64,000 nucleotides of DNA from Butyrivibrio sp. FCS014 (GTDB taxonomy: Bacteria; Bacillota; Clostridia; Lachnospirales; Lachnospiraceae): the NCBI RefSeq assembly GCF_000526935.1, contig NZ_JAHA01000019.1, positions 1,178,001 to 1,242,000 on the forward strand. The letters are read 5' to 3'. Positions 6,839-15,961 of this stretch are shown one piece after another (the stretch's first letter is position 1; each line of letters begins with the position of its first letter). A program made the position numbers and the translations under genes. A model generated the notes under the pieces. That model did not search any database. It was not told where the DNA came from and saw only the letters and a list, made by a program, of their open reading frames with translations.

Positions 6839-7584
6839 ATAAGGTTCAGGAACGTGCAAAGCTTAAATCTTCCGTGGCCCGTCTTGTAAACATTCTTTTC
6901 CCAGAGTTGGAAAAGCTCGTTCCCAGCCTTCATATGGCTTCTGTGTACGCCTTACTTTCTGAGTTTCCCGGTGCTTATTACATCGCTGCAAGTCACCTTA
7001 CACATCTCAGAAATGTCCTTGAAATAGCTTCTAAGGGACGCTACGGACGAGATATGGCTGTCACCATAAGAGATGCTGCCAAAGATTCAATTGGTTCTGT
7101 TATGCCAGCAAAATCAATGGAGTTGAAACACACCATCCATTTGATCGAGGTGCTGACGGATGAGATTGATGAAATCGAAGTTTCAATCAAATCCATCATG
7201 GATACTTGCAACTCTCCGATTATGACAATCCCCGGCATTAGCTACCGTATGGGAGCCATGATTCTTGCAGAGGTTGGTGATTTCTCCAGATTCAGTAATG
7301 CTGATCAGATACTTGCATTTGCTGGGTTATCGCCATCTACATACCAGTCAGGGCAGCTCGATTCCAGTTACTCTCACATGGAAAAACGAGGATCCCGTTA
7401 CCTAAGGTATGCTTTGTTTAATGCCACTAAGTTCGTCTGCAAATGGGATGAAAACTTCGGAGCCTACCTTTCAAAGAAGGTAAGCGAAGGCAAGCATTAC
7501 AATGTTGCAGTCGGTCATGCAACGAAGAAGCTGGTACGTACCATCTATCGAATGGAACTTACAGGCGAAGCCTACCGAAAATAA
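6839..7584 (+). pseudogene. IS110-family transposase, C-terminal part
   Basis: Continuation of the transposase begun at 4554. After a coiled-coil linker (about 80 residues) comes the Transposase_20 domain, with IMTIPGISYRMGAMILAEVGD (helix-hairpin-helix-like) and FAGLSPSTYQSGQ, which contains the catalytic serine region used by IS110 enzymes. It ends LTGEAYRK-stop. It has no start signal of its own, so it is inactive unless ISLre2 excises precisely. Confidence 0.9.
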
Positions 7585-7953
7585 TACTTTAACTCATACC
7601 TTTCTCTGCGGGCACCTATACAGATGCTCTATTTGTCATGCAGTTTTCAAGGAACTGATTGAGGCTCAAGCCCGCCTCCGGGCTATCTAAAACACCTAAT
7701 GATGTTTTATTCAAAAAACTTCATTTTCTTGTTGACTTTTAATAGTTAGTCTTTTTACATTTGTGTTGATAATAATTACGGCTGGTATAGACTGATTCTC
7801 AGATTGCGTAATTGGATATATGCTGAGGACTTACAAGATTTCGATGATTTCGGCAACGGCACTTCCGACGCATTTGTCTGTTATGGAGTTTTGCGTCGGT
7901 GATATTTGCGAAATAATATAAAGAATTCACAAAACGCAAACGCTATCCATTAT
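7585..7953. other. Junction between the IS110 right end and IS256; no recognisable gene
   Basis: The first 150 bases probably belong to the IS110 right end, with a GCCCGCCTCCGGGC hairpin near 7670. The rest is AT-rich. A perfect 8-bp hairpin CCGACGCA (7865-7872) / TGCGTCGG (7892-7899) is present. A short open stretch (about 7770-7900) lacks a start codon and a recognisable product; it could be remnant coding DNA. Confidence 0.6.
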
Positions 7954-8067
7954 GTCCATATAATGGTGTAAATTGAAAATTAAATATAAAAGAGCCATGA
8001 ATGCTCTCTCCTGATTTAAAATGTTAAGTGACCAAACAAAACAGTATAAAGGAGGCAAGTAATCATC

Positions 8068-9306
8068 ATGGCTCAAGTAAATATTACATTAAACCATGAG
8101 GAATTGGTAGCATTATTAGGAGGAGACCGAGAAGAAGCGTTCAAGCATCTTGTCGAGAAAATCCTCAATGAGGCTCTATTAGCGGAATCCACAGCCCAAC
8201 TGGGAGCTGAAAAGTACGAAAGGTCTGATAACAGGACTGACCAGCGCAACGGTACAAGAGAACGTGAACTAACCACCAAGATAGGCACTATCGTCCTGGA
8301 AGTACCGCGCCACCGATTATCACCCTTTCACACCACTCTTTTTGAAACATACCAGCGTAGTGAAACAGCCTTGCTCAATACCATGGCAGAAATGGTCATC
8401 ATGGGCGTTTCTACGCGTAAGGTGAGTAATGTTATCGAAATGATATGTGGCAAGGAATACTCCAAGTCCACTATATCAGAGGTGTGTAAGCGACTTGATC
8501 CAGAGATCAAAGAGTTTCAAAACCATGATCTGAGTGTTCATGATTATCCTTTTATCATGGTGGATGCCACATATTTTAAAGTACGTGAAAATCATAGGGT
8601 TGTTTCAAAAGCTTTATTCATAGCAGTAGGTCTTACAACTGATGGCAAGAAAGAAGTCCTATACTTCAATGTATATGATGGCGAAACTAACGATACATGG
8701 CTTGACTTCTTCAGCCACCTGAAAGCCAATGGTCTTAAGGATCCACTTATGCTCACTTCTGACGCCCATAAATCCATTCGATACGCAGCGTTCAAAGTGT
8801 TTCCTAATACACCGTGGCAGCGTTGTCAGTTTCACTTCACTAAAAACATCCTTGACGCAGCCCCAAACTCACAGAGACCCGGGCTTGAAATAGAGTTAAG
8901 GCAAATGTTCCTGGCTAAGACCCTTACTGCTGCAAGAAAAAAGCGCGATGACATCCTGTCAGACTACTCTGATGTTGCTCCAAAGGCGATGGAACTGCTT
9001 GACAACGGATTTGAAGATGCCATGACGGTATATATGTTGCCAGAGAATACATGGCGCCACCTGCGTACATCAAACACAATAGAAAGGCTTAATAGAGAGT
9101 TAAAACGCCGTTCCGATGTTATACAAATATTTCCGAATGAAGCTTCATTATTACGTCTCATGGGCTCGGTGCTTATAGACCAGAATGATATCCTACTAAT
9201 GAAACGTACAAGTTTTGGCCGGAAAGCTTATGAAAGCATCTCTAATGAAACCCGTATCAAACTCAAAACCCTGGCCTTTGAACAGCAAAAGATTATGGCC
9301 GCATAA
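8068..9306 (+). CDS. IS256-family transposase (mutator type)
   Basis: A full-length 412-residue DDE transposase. Catalytic residues are visible: Asp166 in MVDATYFKV, Asp232 in LTSDAHKSI, and Glu339 in TSNTIERLNRELKRR. CQFHF near residue 253 is the conserved C/H motif before the alpha-helical insertion. The N-terminal helical region (1-100) is typical of the family, with NGTRERELTTKIG. An AAAGGAGGC ribosome site precedes the ATG. No frameshift is seen, so it is probably functional. Confidence 0.95.
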   Translation: MAQVNITLNHEELVALLGGDREEAFKHLVEKILNEALLAESTAQLGAEKYERSDNRTDQRNGTRERELTTKIGTIVLEVPRHRLSPFHTTLFETYQRSETALLNTMAEMVIMGVSTRKVSNVIEMICGKEYSKSTISEVCKRLDPEIKEFQNHDLSVHDYPFIMVDATYFKVRENHRVVSKALFIAVGLTTDGKKEVLYFNVYDGETNDTWLDFFSHLKANGLKDPLMLTSDAHKSIRYAAFKVFPNTPWQRCQFHFTKNILDAAPNSQRPGLEIELRQMFLAKTLTAARKKRDDILSDYSDVAPKAMELLDNGFEDAMTVYMLPENTWRHLRTSNTIERLNRELKRRSDVIQIFPNEASLLRLMGSVLIDQNDILLMKRTSFGRKAYESISNETRIKLKTLAFEQQKIMAA

Positions 9307-9795
9307 CAGCTGCTCAAAGATCTGGAGCCCGAGGTAATAAAGTAGCCACCCTGCCAGCGGCAGGGCTTGTCCTTGATGCCCATAAATCAGAATGCTAAGC
9401 TGAGAAAACCGATGGTGATGCATATCAGCTGCTCATGAGTCTATCGCCGTCGGTGATTGACATACAGCGTTCTGATTTATGGGTGTCAAGGATGGCGGAC
9501 ACAGCCACAACATTTATATCAGGAATCAATTTACACCACATATAGGACTTGACCACGCTATCCCGATAACCAAGTGCTCAAACAGGCTTTTTGTCGATAT
9601 AGCGTCAAGTTTTGGGGCTATTTTACCGACTCAATCAGCTTGTAGAATGCTTTGCGTCGGAGAGGGCTCTCATGGCAAGTCATGGCAAGTACCGGGCTTT
9701 CTTTTTCCGTAAGTTTGGAAAAAGCAAGATCCATGTAATCAAAACAATTCACATTTGTACAATAGAAATACTTTTGTAAATAGGGCGTAATTCAA
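9307..9795. other. IS256 right arm and spacer; no gene
   Basis: Up to 9548 this is the unusually long non-coding right arm of the IS256 element, holding the inverted repeat at 9370-9492. From 9549 to 9795 I see no coding potential or recognisable RNA, only short repeats such as CATGGCAAGT twice near 9670. Confidence 0.6.
9370..9492. repeat. Long inverted repeat in the IS256 right arm
   Basis: A 26-bp arm at 9370-9395 and its complement at 9467-9492, with about three mismatches (core CCCATAAATCAGAA), separated by 71 bases. The sequence CAGCTGCTCA occurs in the loop and again right after the transposase stop at 9307. Confidence 0.8.
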
Positions 9796-9830
9796 AAATG
9801 CCGGTCTCTATTGAATATAGACCGGCATTT
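9796..9830 (-). terminator. Terminator at the downstream end of the glycan locus
   Basis: A 12-bp stem AAATGCCGGTCT / AGACCGGCATTT with an 11-base loop, followed on the minus strand by TT. It lies six bases beyond the stop of the last gene (9836) and marks the end of the long minus-strand transcript. Confidence 0.88.
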
Positions 9831-9835
9831 CAATC

Positions 9836-10423
9836 TTACAGATTCAATATAAAATAATACACAACACAGATCACCGCAGCGCCTGCAACCATCAGCGAAT
9901 AGGCTATCGGCCACTTTCCATCTTTGTTAAAACTATAAAAGTCATCCCATCTCTTTTCCTGTGGAGCAAAAACCACATTGTAAAGATAAAGGGGCGCATA
10001 CAGCGCAACCGGGATAATTCCAACAAACGCCGCCCCTAAGCCAATCCCTCTCCTCTCAAACACACATAGGGAGACAATGGCAAGCAGCGGGGTTATCAGA
10101 TGCATGAACAGATCAGAGCCTTTCAAAAGGGCTATGTATCCATATATTCTTCCAAGGAAGAATAACACTGTAAGCATGGTTACAGTAACTGCCGCAGTTC
10201 CCATCACCTTTAGGTAATAAGCCCAGTCTTTATCCGGGAAAAGGCACATGGCAAGTGCCGACACAGCACAGAGAACGTTGCTCTGGGTTGTAAAGTATCT
10301 GAGAGCCTTCTTCCCTTTCGCAGGGTTCCATCTGCCGTCTTCCCGAAAGAACCCGACAACCAGAATCGCAGTGATGATAATGATTATTAAGTTAATTATC
10401 GAGGAAAGTTCTTGCTTAATCAT
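9836..10423 (-). CDS. Pr6Pr-like integral membrane protein
   Basis: A 195-residue protein with about six membrane segments (roughly residues 8-25, 48-62, 72-92, 103-120, 127-148, 175-193). The pattern FTTQSNVLCAVSAL and LMHLITPLLAIV matches the Pr6Pr (FAR-17a/AIG1-like) membrane family, whose bacterial role is unknown. It is the last gene of the locus and overlaps the FkbH-like gene by four bases (ATGA), so the two are translationally coupled. A function in lipid or acyl handling alongside the carrier-protein genes is possible but unproven. Confidence 0.75.
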   Translation of the reverse strand: MIKQELSSIINLIIIIITAILVVGFFREDGRWNPAKGKKALRYFTTQSNVLCAVSALAMCLFPDKDWAYYLKVMGTAAVTVTMLTVLFFLGRIYGYIALLKGSDLFMHLITPLLAIVSLCVFERRGIGLGAAFVGIIPVALYAPLYLYNVVFAPQEKRWDDFYSFNKDGKWPIAYSLMVAGAAVICVVYYFILNL

Positions 10424-12237
10424 AAGTTATTTTGTGAATTCACCCTAATATATTTATTCTTCTTCTCGTACTCCCCGGTTCCAATCTCGAGCTTAAACGT
10501 AATATTCCCGTCGGCGTCCTCGGAGACTTTCTCAAAGCCCTGGAGCAGGTAGAAGTCCTTCACCATCTTGTTCTTGGCGGTAGGATAATAGTAGCCGTAG
10601 ATGGTGCTTATGCCGCGGTCAAGAGCGGCCTTAACCAGCTCGTCCATCATGGCAAATTCCATGTCGCGTTTGAGTACTCTGCAGCTCATGAGCCACAGCA
10701 CTATGTGGAGCTCGTCACGAAGCTCGCCGCGGACATTGCCGATTGCCAGGGAAACTATGCCGTTGTCGCCGAACTTATCCTTGAGGCGCCCGTAAAGAGT
10801 GATGTTATCCACATCCTCCGCCGCCTTCTCGATATCATCCTGGGAGTAGCGCCTTGTAGTGAGGTTAAACTGGTTACTCTTGTTGGTGAGCTGCGCAATC
10901 CTCGGCATGTACATCTTCTCGAAGGGCTTGATCTCAGCCTCCATCTCAAGGGAAGTCAGGTACTCGCCGTAATCTCCGAAGCTCTCCTGCAGCTCCGCTC
11001 TCTGGCGGTTAGCCATGTACATCTCGTTTCGCTTTCTGTCATCTTCTGACAGGCTTGTCACCTCAAAAAATCCGCTGTGATCAATGTATCTGATATAGTG
11101 CTCGGGGCTGTCTATGGCCGGAGCAGATACTCCGGGAAGCTGCGCCGTTACGATCTCACGCTCAGCGGGATTGTCATCCACAAATACCAAAGACTCGGGC
11201 AAAAGAGTCAGCTCCGACGCGATAGCCTTGAAATTCTCGCTCTTAGGTTCCCAATTTGCCTTAATAGCAACGAAATCATCGGGTTTAAGAGCTCCGTCGG
11301 GGTGCTCAAGTCCTGCAATGGCATTCTCTTTGTCATTCTTGGAATCCACAGCCAGTACTACCCCGAGGTCCTTCTGCATCTTCACATAATTCTGGAACTC
11401 AGCATAAACCTGGCCAAGGTTGGTCTCCTGACCGATCTCGATGCCGTCAACTCCATCATCCCCAACAACGCCGCCCCAAAGGGTGTTATCAAGGTCCAGC
11501 ACCAGGCCCTTCTTGTTCTTGCCGTAGATGGACTTGATGATATTTGCCACGTTAAAGCTAAGGGTAGGGATTGCAGGAATGCAAAGGGCATACTTGTACA
11601 TATGCCATGCAAGCGGATCCGACCACTGATCAAGGCCGTAAGTGGCAGCCAGGTAGTTGATATCGTTGATATAAAAGCTTACGCCATCAGCCTCTGAAGA
11701 AGCCGCATAATCGGCGAATTTCTCGTTAAGTCTGTTTATAAATCGAAGGCGTCCGTGTACATCCACACCGTCTCTGTTTCCCATAAGCCTGTAGAAAGGA
11801 GCCTCAAAATTGTTCTGGATTATCGGGCAGTGGTAGAGTTCCTGCAGTTTCTTCCACATGGTCTCAAAGTGTCCGAAGGTCTTTTCAAGCTTGGCATTCA
11901 CATCCTCAGCGGAATCCCCAAGAACAGGATAATCTGTGATATTCCTGTTGGAAGTATGCACATATATCACATCCGGGTTAAAAGAGCTAAGCTCCTCTCC
12001 GGGGAACATGGCATCCTGCCAGTACTGGCCGTACTCTGACTCATAGAACTCAGGCTCAATACCATAGTTCAAAAGAAACAGCTCCAGGATCCTGATAACA
12101 TCATGGGTAGTTGAACCGCCCAAAACCGCAATCTTCTTATGGATCCTGTCCGTTCCGTCAGCAAGAAGAGCCTTCTTCAGGCTCTTACTCTTTTTCATTA
12201 TGTAATTATTGTCAAAAGGATATTCAAGTTCTCTCAT
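10420..12237 (-). CDS. FkbH-like HAD-IIIC family protein
   Basis: A 605-residue FkbH-type protein. FkbH enzymes take glycerate from 1,3-bisphosphoglycerate, remove the phosphate and load the glyceryl unit onto an acyl carrier protein. Seen: an N-terminal SGNH/flavodoxin-like region with GGSTTHD (40-46); the HAD core GLVLDLDNTLWGGVVGDDG with nucleophile Asp248 and Asp250; LAVDSKND and VFVDDNPAER motifs; and a C-terminal GNAT-like segment (about 430-590) with RIAQLTNKSNQFNLTTRRY, a hallmark of the family. The start at 12237 has a GAAAGG ribosome site. An acyl carrier protein (15593), MaoC-like and SDR genes sit in the same transcript, which supports glyceryl-ACP or a related acyl-ACP as its product. 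Confidence 0.88.
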   Translation of the reverse strand: MRELEYPFDNNYIMKKSKSLKKALLADGTDRIHKKIAVLGGSTTHDVIRILELFLLNYGIEPEFYESEYGQYWQDAMFPGEELSSFNPDVIYVHTSNRNITDYPVLGDSAEDVNAKLEKTFGHFETMWKKLQELYHCPIIQNNFEAPFYRLMGNRDGVDVHGRLRFINRLNEKFADYAASSEADGVSFYINDINYLAATYGLDQWSDPLAWHMYKYALCIPAIPTLSFNVANIIKSIYGKNKKGLVLDLDNTLWGGVVGDDGVDGIEIGQETNLGQVYAEFQNYVKMQKDLGVVLAVDSKNDKENAIAGLEHPDGALKPDDFVAIKANWEPKSENFKAIASELTLLPESLVFVDDNPAEREIVTAQLPGVSAPAIDSPEHYIRYIDHSGFFEVTSLSEDDRKRNEMYMANRQRAELQESFGDYGEYLTSLEMEAEIKPFEKMYMPRIAQLTNKSNQFNLTTRRYSQDDIEKAAEDVDNITLYGRLKDKFGDNGIVSLAIGNVRGELRDELHIVLWLMSCRVLKRDMEFAMMDELVKAALDRGISTIYGYYYPTAKNKMVKDFYLLQGFEKVSEDADGNITFKLEIGTGEYEKKNKYIRVNSQNNL

Positions 12238-12287
12238 TTATTGCCTTTCGAAACCCTTATTTCTTATGGGAATTGCCTTCAATCCCA

Positions 12288-13088
12288 TTACTTTTTGTGG
12301 AACAGGAACTGATTGCAGCCGTGTCCTCCGCCGCAGGTGTACAGCTTGTCCATCACAAAGCCTCTCTCGGTATAGAAATCCATGATCTCCTCGGGCTTGG
12401 CAACCTCAAAGGGCCATCCGCCAACCCAGTCCACAACGTCGATCCAGGGTGACATTCCCCTCTCTTCCTTGTATGTCTTCCATCTGTGGAAAGGCTGCAG
12501 CTTTACAATGTCTCTCACTGTGGTAGGTCCCCAGAGACGCACAAACGCAGGTCCCAGCACCAGATACTTGGAAGGACCGGGAAGCAGGTTGTAGGTCTTC
12601 TTTACGGCAGACCAGCACTTGGACCACTTACCCTGGTCATTGTAAATGGCGATAAACAGTATTCCACCGTCCTTTACGAGATTTCCGGCATTCTCAAGGC
12701 CCTTGTACATGTTTCCTGTGTGGTGCAGAACACCCCATGAGTAAACTATGTCGCACTTACCGTACTTCTCAAGATACTTCTCATCCAGAGCATCTCCCCG
12801 CTCCACGTTCCAGTTAGGGTCTCCGTCAAAGTATCTTCTCTTCAGCTCATTGGTACAATCCACGCTGTCCTGATCATAGTCAAAAGAGAATACTCTGGCC
12901 CCCATCCTTCTGGCAGCCAGACTGAACAGTCCGCTTCCTGAGCCGATATCCAGAAAATCCTTGCCGGAAAGATCGTCGGTCTTAAGCCATTCCTTAAGAG
13001 AATCCTCTGCTCTTTTTATCTTGGTCTCATCAAGATTCTGCAGAAAATCCTTCCAGTTCTTGCCAAATCCAAATCGGTCCTTAGACAT
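12288..13088 (-). CDS. Class I SAM-dependent methyltransferase
   Basis: A 266-residue methyltransferase. SAM-binding motif I is DFLDIGSGSGLFS (44-56), motif II has the acidic FSFDYDQDS, and the post-motif segment SWGVLHHTGNMYKGL marks the Methyltransf_11/23-like fold. It probably methylates a sugar hydroxyl or an acyl-group hydroxyl of the surface glycan. The AGGGGGA ribosome site fixes the start at 13088. It lies between the FkbH-like gene and a GT4 glycosyltransferase. The acceptor is unknown. Confidence 0.85.
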   Translation of the reverse strand: MSKDRFGFGKNWKDFLQNLDETKIKRAEDSLKEWLKTDDLSGKDFLDIGSGSGLFSLAARRMGARVFSFDYDQDSVDCTNELKRRYFDGDPNWNVERGDALDEKYLEKYGKCDIVYSWGVLHHTGNMYKGLENAGNLVKDGGILFIAIYNDQGKWSKCWSAVKKTYNLLPGPSKYLVLGPAFVRLWGPTTVRDIVKLQPFHRWKTYKEERGMSPWIDVVDWVGGWPFEVAKPEEIMDFYTERGFVMDKLYTCGGGHGCNQFLFHKK

Positions 13089-13135
13089 TTCTTTTCCCCC
13101 TAAAAGATAATTGGTCTTGCCGCAGCTATTTCACG

Positions 13136-14365
13136 CTATCTGACTCCGATAACAGAATCCATGTACTGCTTCCAGGCTGCATTTGCAACGTCAGGGGCAT
13201 AGGTCCTCTGAACCCTTGTTGCTGCAATGCCCAGGTTCTCGGCCAGCACATCGTTCTCCAATATCTTCACAATGGCCTCTGTCAGTGCCTTCTTGTCCTG
13301 AACCGGTACCAGAAGTCCGTTTACGCCGTCTGTGATAAGGTCTCTCGGACCTCCGCAGGGGCAGTCCGTTGAAATACAAGCAACGCCCAGAGACATGGCC
13401 TCTATCAGTGAATTGGGCATGCCCTCGTGGTCTGAAGCCAAAATAAAGAGCTTTGCCTTCTCTATATGCTCCGCAACGTGCTTAACATTGCCCTTGAACA
13501 CAACTTTGTTCTCGATTCCAAGGTTCATGGCATGGCGCTGCAGCTTAAGCCTGTCAGGCCCGTCTCCGTAAAGCTCCAGGATATAATCCTGAAATCTCTC
13601 TGCAGTGGCGTCCTTGAAGGCCTCCATGACCAAAGCCTGGTTCTTATTGGCGTTTAGCCTTGCCACCATTACTATCTTCTTCTCCCTGGCTCCCTTACCT
13701 CTTTCCCTGACAAAGGAAGGATCCATGGAGTTGGGAAGTATCACGCACTTTTTCTGAATGAACTTGGGGAATTTCTCCTTAGCCCCGTTGGACTGTACCA
13801 CAACTCCTGCTGCCTTGCCGAAGTTTGCCAGCATGGCGCTCTTCATGGCTGCGGTCGAGTACTCCATATCGGGATCGGCTCTAACCGATACAACCACCTT
13901 ATATCCATCCTTGGTAGCTGTTGAAAGGGCCATGATATTGTTCTTGCCCATGAAACTTAAGATTACATCCGGATTCACCTGCTTAAAGGTTTCACGAAGT
14001 TTCTTTTTCCTGAGGCTGAAGTTAGTGAGTCTGTCCTTCTGCTCGCTGGGTAAAAGACCTGAGAATACGCGCTCTATGCCGTCCTTCTCGCCGCCCTTTG
14101 GATCAACCCAGACAGGGTTCTCGTCAAGGTCCATTACCTGCTCGCCCCCGTCAGCACCCGCAGGAACCTGCTTCCAGGCCGCGTGCTTAACCTCGTACTC
14201 GTTTGGAGCAAGGTAGGTGGTGACCAGAGTCACCCTGTAGCCCTGCTCAAAGAAATAGTCCGCCAGATTGGACATGACGCGCTCAGCTCCGCCCTTCTGG
14301 AGGGAGCCTATATACATTGCGATATGTTTTTTGCCGTTAGTTGCTGTATTTTTCAATTCTGTCAT
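13136..14365 (-). CDS. GT4-family glycosyltransferase
   Basis: A 409-residue retaining glycosyltransferase with a GT-B fold. The N-terminal GSLQKGGAERVMSNLADYF (donor-side loop) and the C-terminal EGMPNSLIEAMSLG (the EX7E-type nucleotide-sugar site) and DCPCGGPRDLI are family hallmarks. Residues about 65-95 form an extra acidic Gly-rich insert not needed by the fold. It closely resembles the GT4 at 18693-19811, suggesting duplication within the locus. Cytoplasmic; donor and acceptor are unknown. Confidence 0.88.
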   Translation of the reverse strand: MTELKNTATNGKKHIAMYIGSLQKGGAERVMSNLADYFFEQGYRVTLVTTYLAPNEYEVKHAAWKQVPAGADGGEQVMDLDENPVWVDPKGGEKDGIERVFSGLLPSEQKDRLTNFSLRKKKLRETFKQVNPDVILSFMGKNNIMALSTATKDGYKVVVSVRADPDMEYSTAAMKSAMLANFGKAAGVVVQSNGAKEKFPKFIQKKCVILPNSMDPSFVRERGKGAREKKIVMVARLNANKNQALVMEAFKDATAERFQDYILELYGDGPDRLKLQRHAMNLGIENKVVFKGNVKHVAEHIEKAKLFILASDHEGMPNSLIEAMSLGVACISTDCPCGGPRDLITDGVNGLLVPVQDKKALTEAIVKILENDVLAENLGIAATRVQRTYAPDVANAAWKQYMDSVIGVR

Positions 14366-14385
14366 TCCCTTAAGATGATTTTTTC

Positions 14386-15135
14386 TTAGATGATAACGCT
14401 TCCGTTGCTGACGTTAAGATTCACGCCGTTCATATAGTTGCTGTCCTCGGACAAAAGAAATGCTATGGCAGGAACAATGTCCTCAGGCTTTGCATTCCTG
14501 TTCTCGGGGCTTACCTCAGCAGCCATCTCAACAAGCCTTGGATCAAGGTCCGAGAGGAACTTGGTCTCTATCATTGAAGGCGAAACACCGTTGATGCACA
14601 CCTTCTTACCTTCGTAGTCGGCTGCAAGCTGCTTGATAACTCCAAGAAGCATGGACTTGACCGCAGTGTACTCCAGCATTGACTTAGGCGGCTTGCCGCT
14701 TGCTACTGAGGAGATCACTGCCACCACCTTGTCGTATTCCTTGCGCTTTGCCATGCCGGGCAGAAATGCTTTCAGGATCCGGACAAAAGAATATACCTGG
14801 ATCCGGACATTTTTATCAAGCCTTTCGGCGTCGAAGTCCTTGAGCTTCGTATACATCATCTTTGACGCGCAAAGATGAACTATATGGGTAGGAGACAGCT
14901 CTTTTGCCGCAAGGTCATCCAGAAGGACCTGCACATCCGTATCGGAAGAGAGGTCAGCCTGGAAGAGCAGGCTCCTGTTCCCGTTAGAAAAAGGCAGCGC
15001 CTCCAAGGCCTCACTGCTTGAATGGTAGTGGAGGCAGAAAGTGCTGTCCGTATAGTCTTCGTTAAGTTTGCGCACCAGGGCCAGCCCCAGATCCGATGAG
15101 GCGCCCAGTATCAGAAATACTTTGTTGTTATTCAT
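14386..15135 (-). CDS. Short-chain dehydrogenase/reductase
   Basis: A 249-residue SDR. The nucleotide-binding motif is GASSDLG (11-17, a TGxxxGxG variant), the usual NAG is CAS (89-91), a serine pair lies at 142-143 (ISSVASG), and the catalytic pair is Tyr156/Lys160 (YTAVK). It reduces a ketone or oxidises an alcohol with NAD(P). Its start ATG at 15135 lies inside the end of the MaoC-like gene (8-base overlap). In this context, next to a MaoC hotdog protein and an acyl carrier protein, a 3-ketoacyl-ACP-reductase-like role is the best guess; a sugar-nucleotide substrate is the alternative. Confidence 0.85.
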   Translation of the reverse strand: MNNNKVFLILGASSDLGLALVRKLNEDYTDSTFCLHYHSSSEALEALPFSNGNRSLLFQADLSSDTDVQVLLDDLAAKELSPTHIVHLCASKMMYTKLKDFDAERLDKNVRIQVYSFVRILKAFLPGMAKRKEYDKVVAVISSVASGKPPKSMLEYTAVKSMLLGVIKQLAADYEGKKVCINGVSPSMIETKFLSDLDPRLVEMAAEVSPENRNAKPEDIVPAIAFLLSEDSNYMNGVNLNVSNGSVII

Positions 15136-15568
15136 CCATGCACCCGGCAAGAATCTTGCCTTTTCCTACTTTTTTGCCATCCTGGTTAAGGATCTGCGCT
15201 GAAATTTCCATGGTCTTCGTGGTATCGTGTTTGGTCTTAACAAACCCTGACACGGTGAGGGTATCCCCGATGAACACAGGGAACCTGAAAGCAGTCTCCA
15301 CGCTGTGAAGAATGCAGTATTTGCCGGGAAGATACACACCGGCAAGGGTGGAATAAAAGGAGGAGGTCAGCATCCCGTAGACCACCCGGCCACTGAAGCC
15401 CTTACTCTTTGCGAATTCATCGTCGTTGTGGAGAGGGTTTACGTCGCCGGTGATATCAAGGAAACTGCGCATCATCTCGGCGGTTACGGTAACGGTAAAC
15501 TCCGCCCTGGTGTAATTTGCCTTATCCTCTTCCCTGGACACGATGTCCTCAAATCTGTATTCGTTCAT
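15128..15568 (-). CDS. MaoC-like (R)-hydratase family protein
   Basis: A 146-residue hotdog-fold protein. The MaoC hydratase motif is complete: DITGDVNPLHND with Asp42 and His47, followed by GFSGRVVYGMLTSS. The family hydrates or dehydrates 2-enoyl/3-hydroxyacyl thioesters on CoA or ACP. It is sandwiched between an acyl carrier protein gene and an SDR gene, overlapping the latter. Together they could reduce and dehydrate a short acyl chain on the carrier protein. No ketosynthase is seen nearby, so the starter and extender are not explained. Confidence 0.87.
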   Translation of the reverse strand: MNEYRFEDIVSREEDKANYTRAEFTVTVTAEMMRSFLDITGDVNPLHNDDEFAKSKGFSGRVVYGMLTSSFYSTLAGVYLPGKYCILHSVETAFRFPVFIGDTLTVSGFVKTKHDTTKTMEISAQILNQDGKKVGKGKILAGCMDE

Positions 15569-15592
15569 AGGCTGCGAGTCCGTCTCTTTCCT

Positions 15593-15835
15593 TTACTGGA
15601 GCTTGCTGATGATAAGGTCTGCCATCTCGCCCACATTCTTGAGGGCAACGATCTCGCCCATGGTGAACTTAACGCCAAATTCTTCCTCCATGGCGTTTAC
15701 AAGGTTGATATGCTCAAGAGAGTCCCAATCCTCGATATCGTCGGCTGTTGTCTCGTCATTAACCTCGATATCCTCATCATCAAAAACATCTCTGAATACT
15801 TCGTTCATTCTTTCAAAAACTTCTTTTCTTGTCAT
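15593..15835 (-). CDS. Acyl carrier protein
   Basis: An 80-residue acidic protein with the phosphopantetheine site WDSLEHINLV, Ser39 being the attachment residue. The size, acidity and helix pattern fit a discrete, specialised carrier protein rather than the housekeeping AcpP. An AAAGGA ribosome site precedes the ATG at 15835. It is the natural partner of the FkbH-like loading enzyme (10420), the MaoC-like hydratase and the SDR. Confidence 0.92.
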   Translation of the reverse strand: MTRKEVFERMNEVFRDVFDDEDIEVNDETTADDIEDWDSLEHINLVNAMEEEFGVKFTMGEIVALKNVGEMADLIISKLQ

Positions 15836-15961
15836 ATGTAGTTCCTTTCTCTTTTAATAGCGCGCGATATTGCAGCGTGCACCGCCCCATGCGGGCTGCG
15901 CAGCGCCTCGTTCAGGACTTGCTGTAACCGGTTCATGTGATCTGCGCGGCACCTTCCGTCT

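Larger units (their letters stand above)
4321..7740 (+). mobile_element. IS110-family insertion sequence, interrupted by an ISLre2 element
   Basis: The element comprises a structured upstream region (from about 4321), a transposase split at 4977/6839, and a downstream region up to about 7740 with a TTGACT -35-like box at 7733. IS110 elements have no terminal inverted repeats, so the outer ends are estimates. In circularised IS110 elements the joined ends create a promoter, which fits a -35 box near the right end. Removing 4978-6838 (ISLre2 plus one duplicated target) restores an intact transposase frame. Confidence 0.7.
7954..9548 (+). mobile_element. IS256-family insertion sequence
   Basis: About 1.6 kb with imperfect terminal inverted repeats: left GTCCATATAATGGTGTAAATTGA (7954-7976, split here as GTCCATATAATGG then TGTAAATTGA) and the right end (9525-9548), which read inward gives GTCCTATATG then TGGTGTAAATTGA. 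It encodes one full-length transposase. An 8-bp target duplication, usual for IS256, is not apparent, so the flanks may have rearranged or the outer ends are a few bases off. Confidence 0.8.

Noticed and set aside
7770..7900. Possible remnant coding sequence between the IS110 and IS256 elements
   Set aside because: An open stretch without a start codon, ribosome site or recognisable homology; too short to call a pseudogene.
7946..9556. Target-site duplication for IS256
   Set aside because: The bases flanking both inverted repeats do not match over 8 or 9 positions.
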